DNA of 64,000 nucleotides from Asterochloris sp. CNOR1 (lineage: Eukaryota; Chlorophyta; Trebouxiophyceae; Trebouxiales; Trebouxiaceae). The stretch is from the NCBI GenBank assembly GCA_963969365.1, contig OZ017762.1:992001-1056000 (forward strand), given 5' to 3'. Below are positions 63,497 through 64,000 of this stretch, one piece after another. The translations under genes were made by a program, and so were the position numbers. The notes beneath the pieces were generated by a model. It had not been told where the DNA came from and ran no database searches. It saw nothing but the letters and a program-made list of their open reading frames with translations. Every line of letters starts with the position of its first letter. Positions within the stretch are counted from its first letter, which is position 1.

Positions 63497-63884
63497 CATA
63501 TAAGGTGGCACCATATGCTGAGTGAGAGTCCCCAACCCCCGCTCATGGCAGACTGAGCCGAAAGGGCACCCCTCTAGCCATCTGCGGCTGACAGCAGACT
63601 GTGCTTCAAGAGCCCCTTCAAGTCAGCTGCAGCTCACAGCAGGCCATGCCGCAAGATGCAAGGTGAGTTCGGGCAAACTGACATTGTGGAGACATCAGAG
63701 CCACAGGCTCAGTGATGCATTGATATGTGACAGCCTGCACCGAGCGCATAGCATGCACCAGTGGATGGCAGGCAGCGCTCCACAGACAGGTAGCCTCAAG
63801 AGTGCGCTGACGTCAGTCAGGAAAGGAGCCCTTCCCTCGTGCCACCGTCCATGCTCCCACACATGAGTTGGCAGAGGGTCTTAC

Positions 63885-64000
63885 CTGGTACTGTTTGCAG
63901 TAGCTCTCTACAAGCTCTTGCCAACAGCTAGGCCCCTGTGCCGCTGCCATGCCGCAAGCACAGTCTGAGGCCATTAAGGTTGCCTGCTGCAGGGGCCCGC
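63885..64000 (-). CDS. Possible exon of a further minus-strand gene cut by the right edge
   Basis: Read on minus, an open frame crossing the window edge contains ATGs at 63974 and 63950 and encodes MAAAQGPSCWQELVESYCKQ then YQ, ending at a GTAAG donor at 63884. No family was recognised from this short piece. If real, the gene converges on the TSG101 gene and limits how far that gene can extend. The 3' exons are not identified. Confidence 0.3.

Overview
The window is nuclear DNA of a green alga (Chlorophyta, most like a trebouxiophyte). It is GC-rich and full of CTG/CAG/TGCAG words. Genes are split into many short exons with GTGAGT-like donors and (T)GCAG acceptors. The recognisable products are eukaryotic, and several have plant-type architecture: a SAM plus SNM1 metallo-beta-lactamase protein, an AFG2/CIP111 AAA ATPase, and a plant ELC-type UEV protein. 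No rRNA, tRNA, CRISPR array, retroelement or intact transposon was recognised. The species is not identified. Because no gene fits in one open frame, each model below was built by chaining exons whose phases agree and whose joined peptide fits a known family; outer boundaries are less certain than internal exons. Layout, left to right: (1) 1-14601, minus: CFAP46, the scaffold of the C1d projection of the ciliary central pair, running off the left edge. (2) about 15238-21101, plus: a secreted-type CotH-family kinase-fold protein whose expected metal-binding Asp appears replaced. One intron carries a head-to-head inverted pair of fragments resembling the N-terminal exon of an EXO1-type nuclease. 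(3) 22377-25265, minus: an unassigned small membrane protein. (4) 25444-31779, minus: SNM1/PSO2-like DNA cross-link repair nuclease with an N-terminal SAM domain. (5) about 32215-35505, plus: an unassigned helical protein. (6) 36504-42980, minus: an AFG2/SPATA5/CIP111 double AAA ATPase. (7) 43629-49010, plus: a four-finger CCCH RNA-binding protein. (8) 49707-50960, minus: a small membrane protein with a bacterial-PH-like (DUF304-type) domain. (9) 51398-55898, plus: RBM34/Nop12, a two-RRM ribosome biogenesis factor. (10) 56065-59439, minus: a renalase-like FAD oxidoreductase. (11) about 60363-63496 or beyond, plus: the TSG101/VPS23 UEV protein of ESCRT-I. (12) one exon of a further minus-strand gene at the right edge. 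Strands alternate almost strictly, so start regions are shared between divergent neighbours (around 14.6-15.2, 31.8-32.2, 43.0-43.6, 51.0-51.4 and 59.4-60.4 kb) and 3' ends converge. The genes are housekeeping plus one ciliary gene; they form no pathway. The most unusual property is not a gene: nearly every multi-exon gene here carries, inside its introns, one to five degenerate same-strand copies of the neighbouring exon or exon-intron boundary ('exon echoes'). Examples lie at 8.5-9.06, 28.3-28.9, 33.4-33.8, 34.2-34.45, 36.67-36.86, 40.2-40.4 and 62.4-62.8 kb. Introns with GC donors are also frequent (five well-phased cases).
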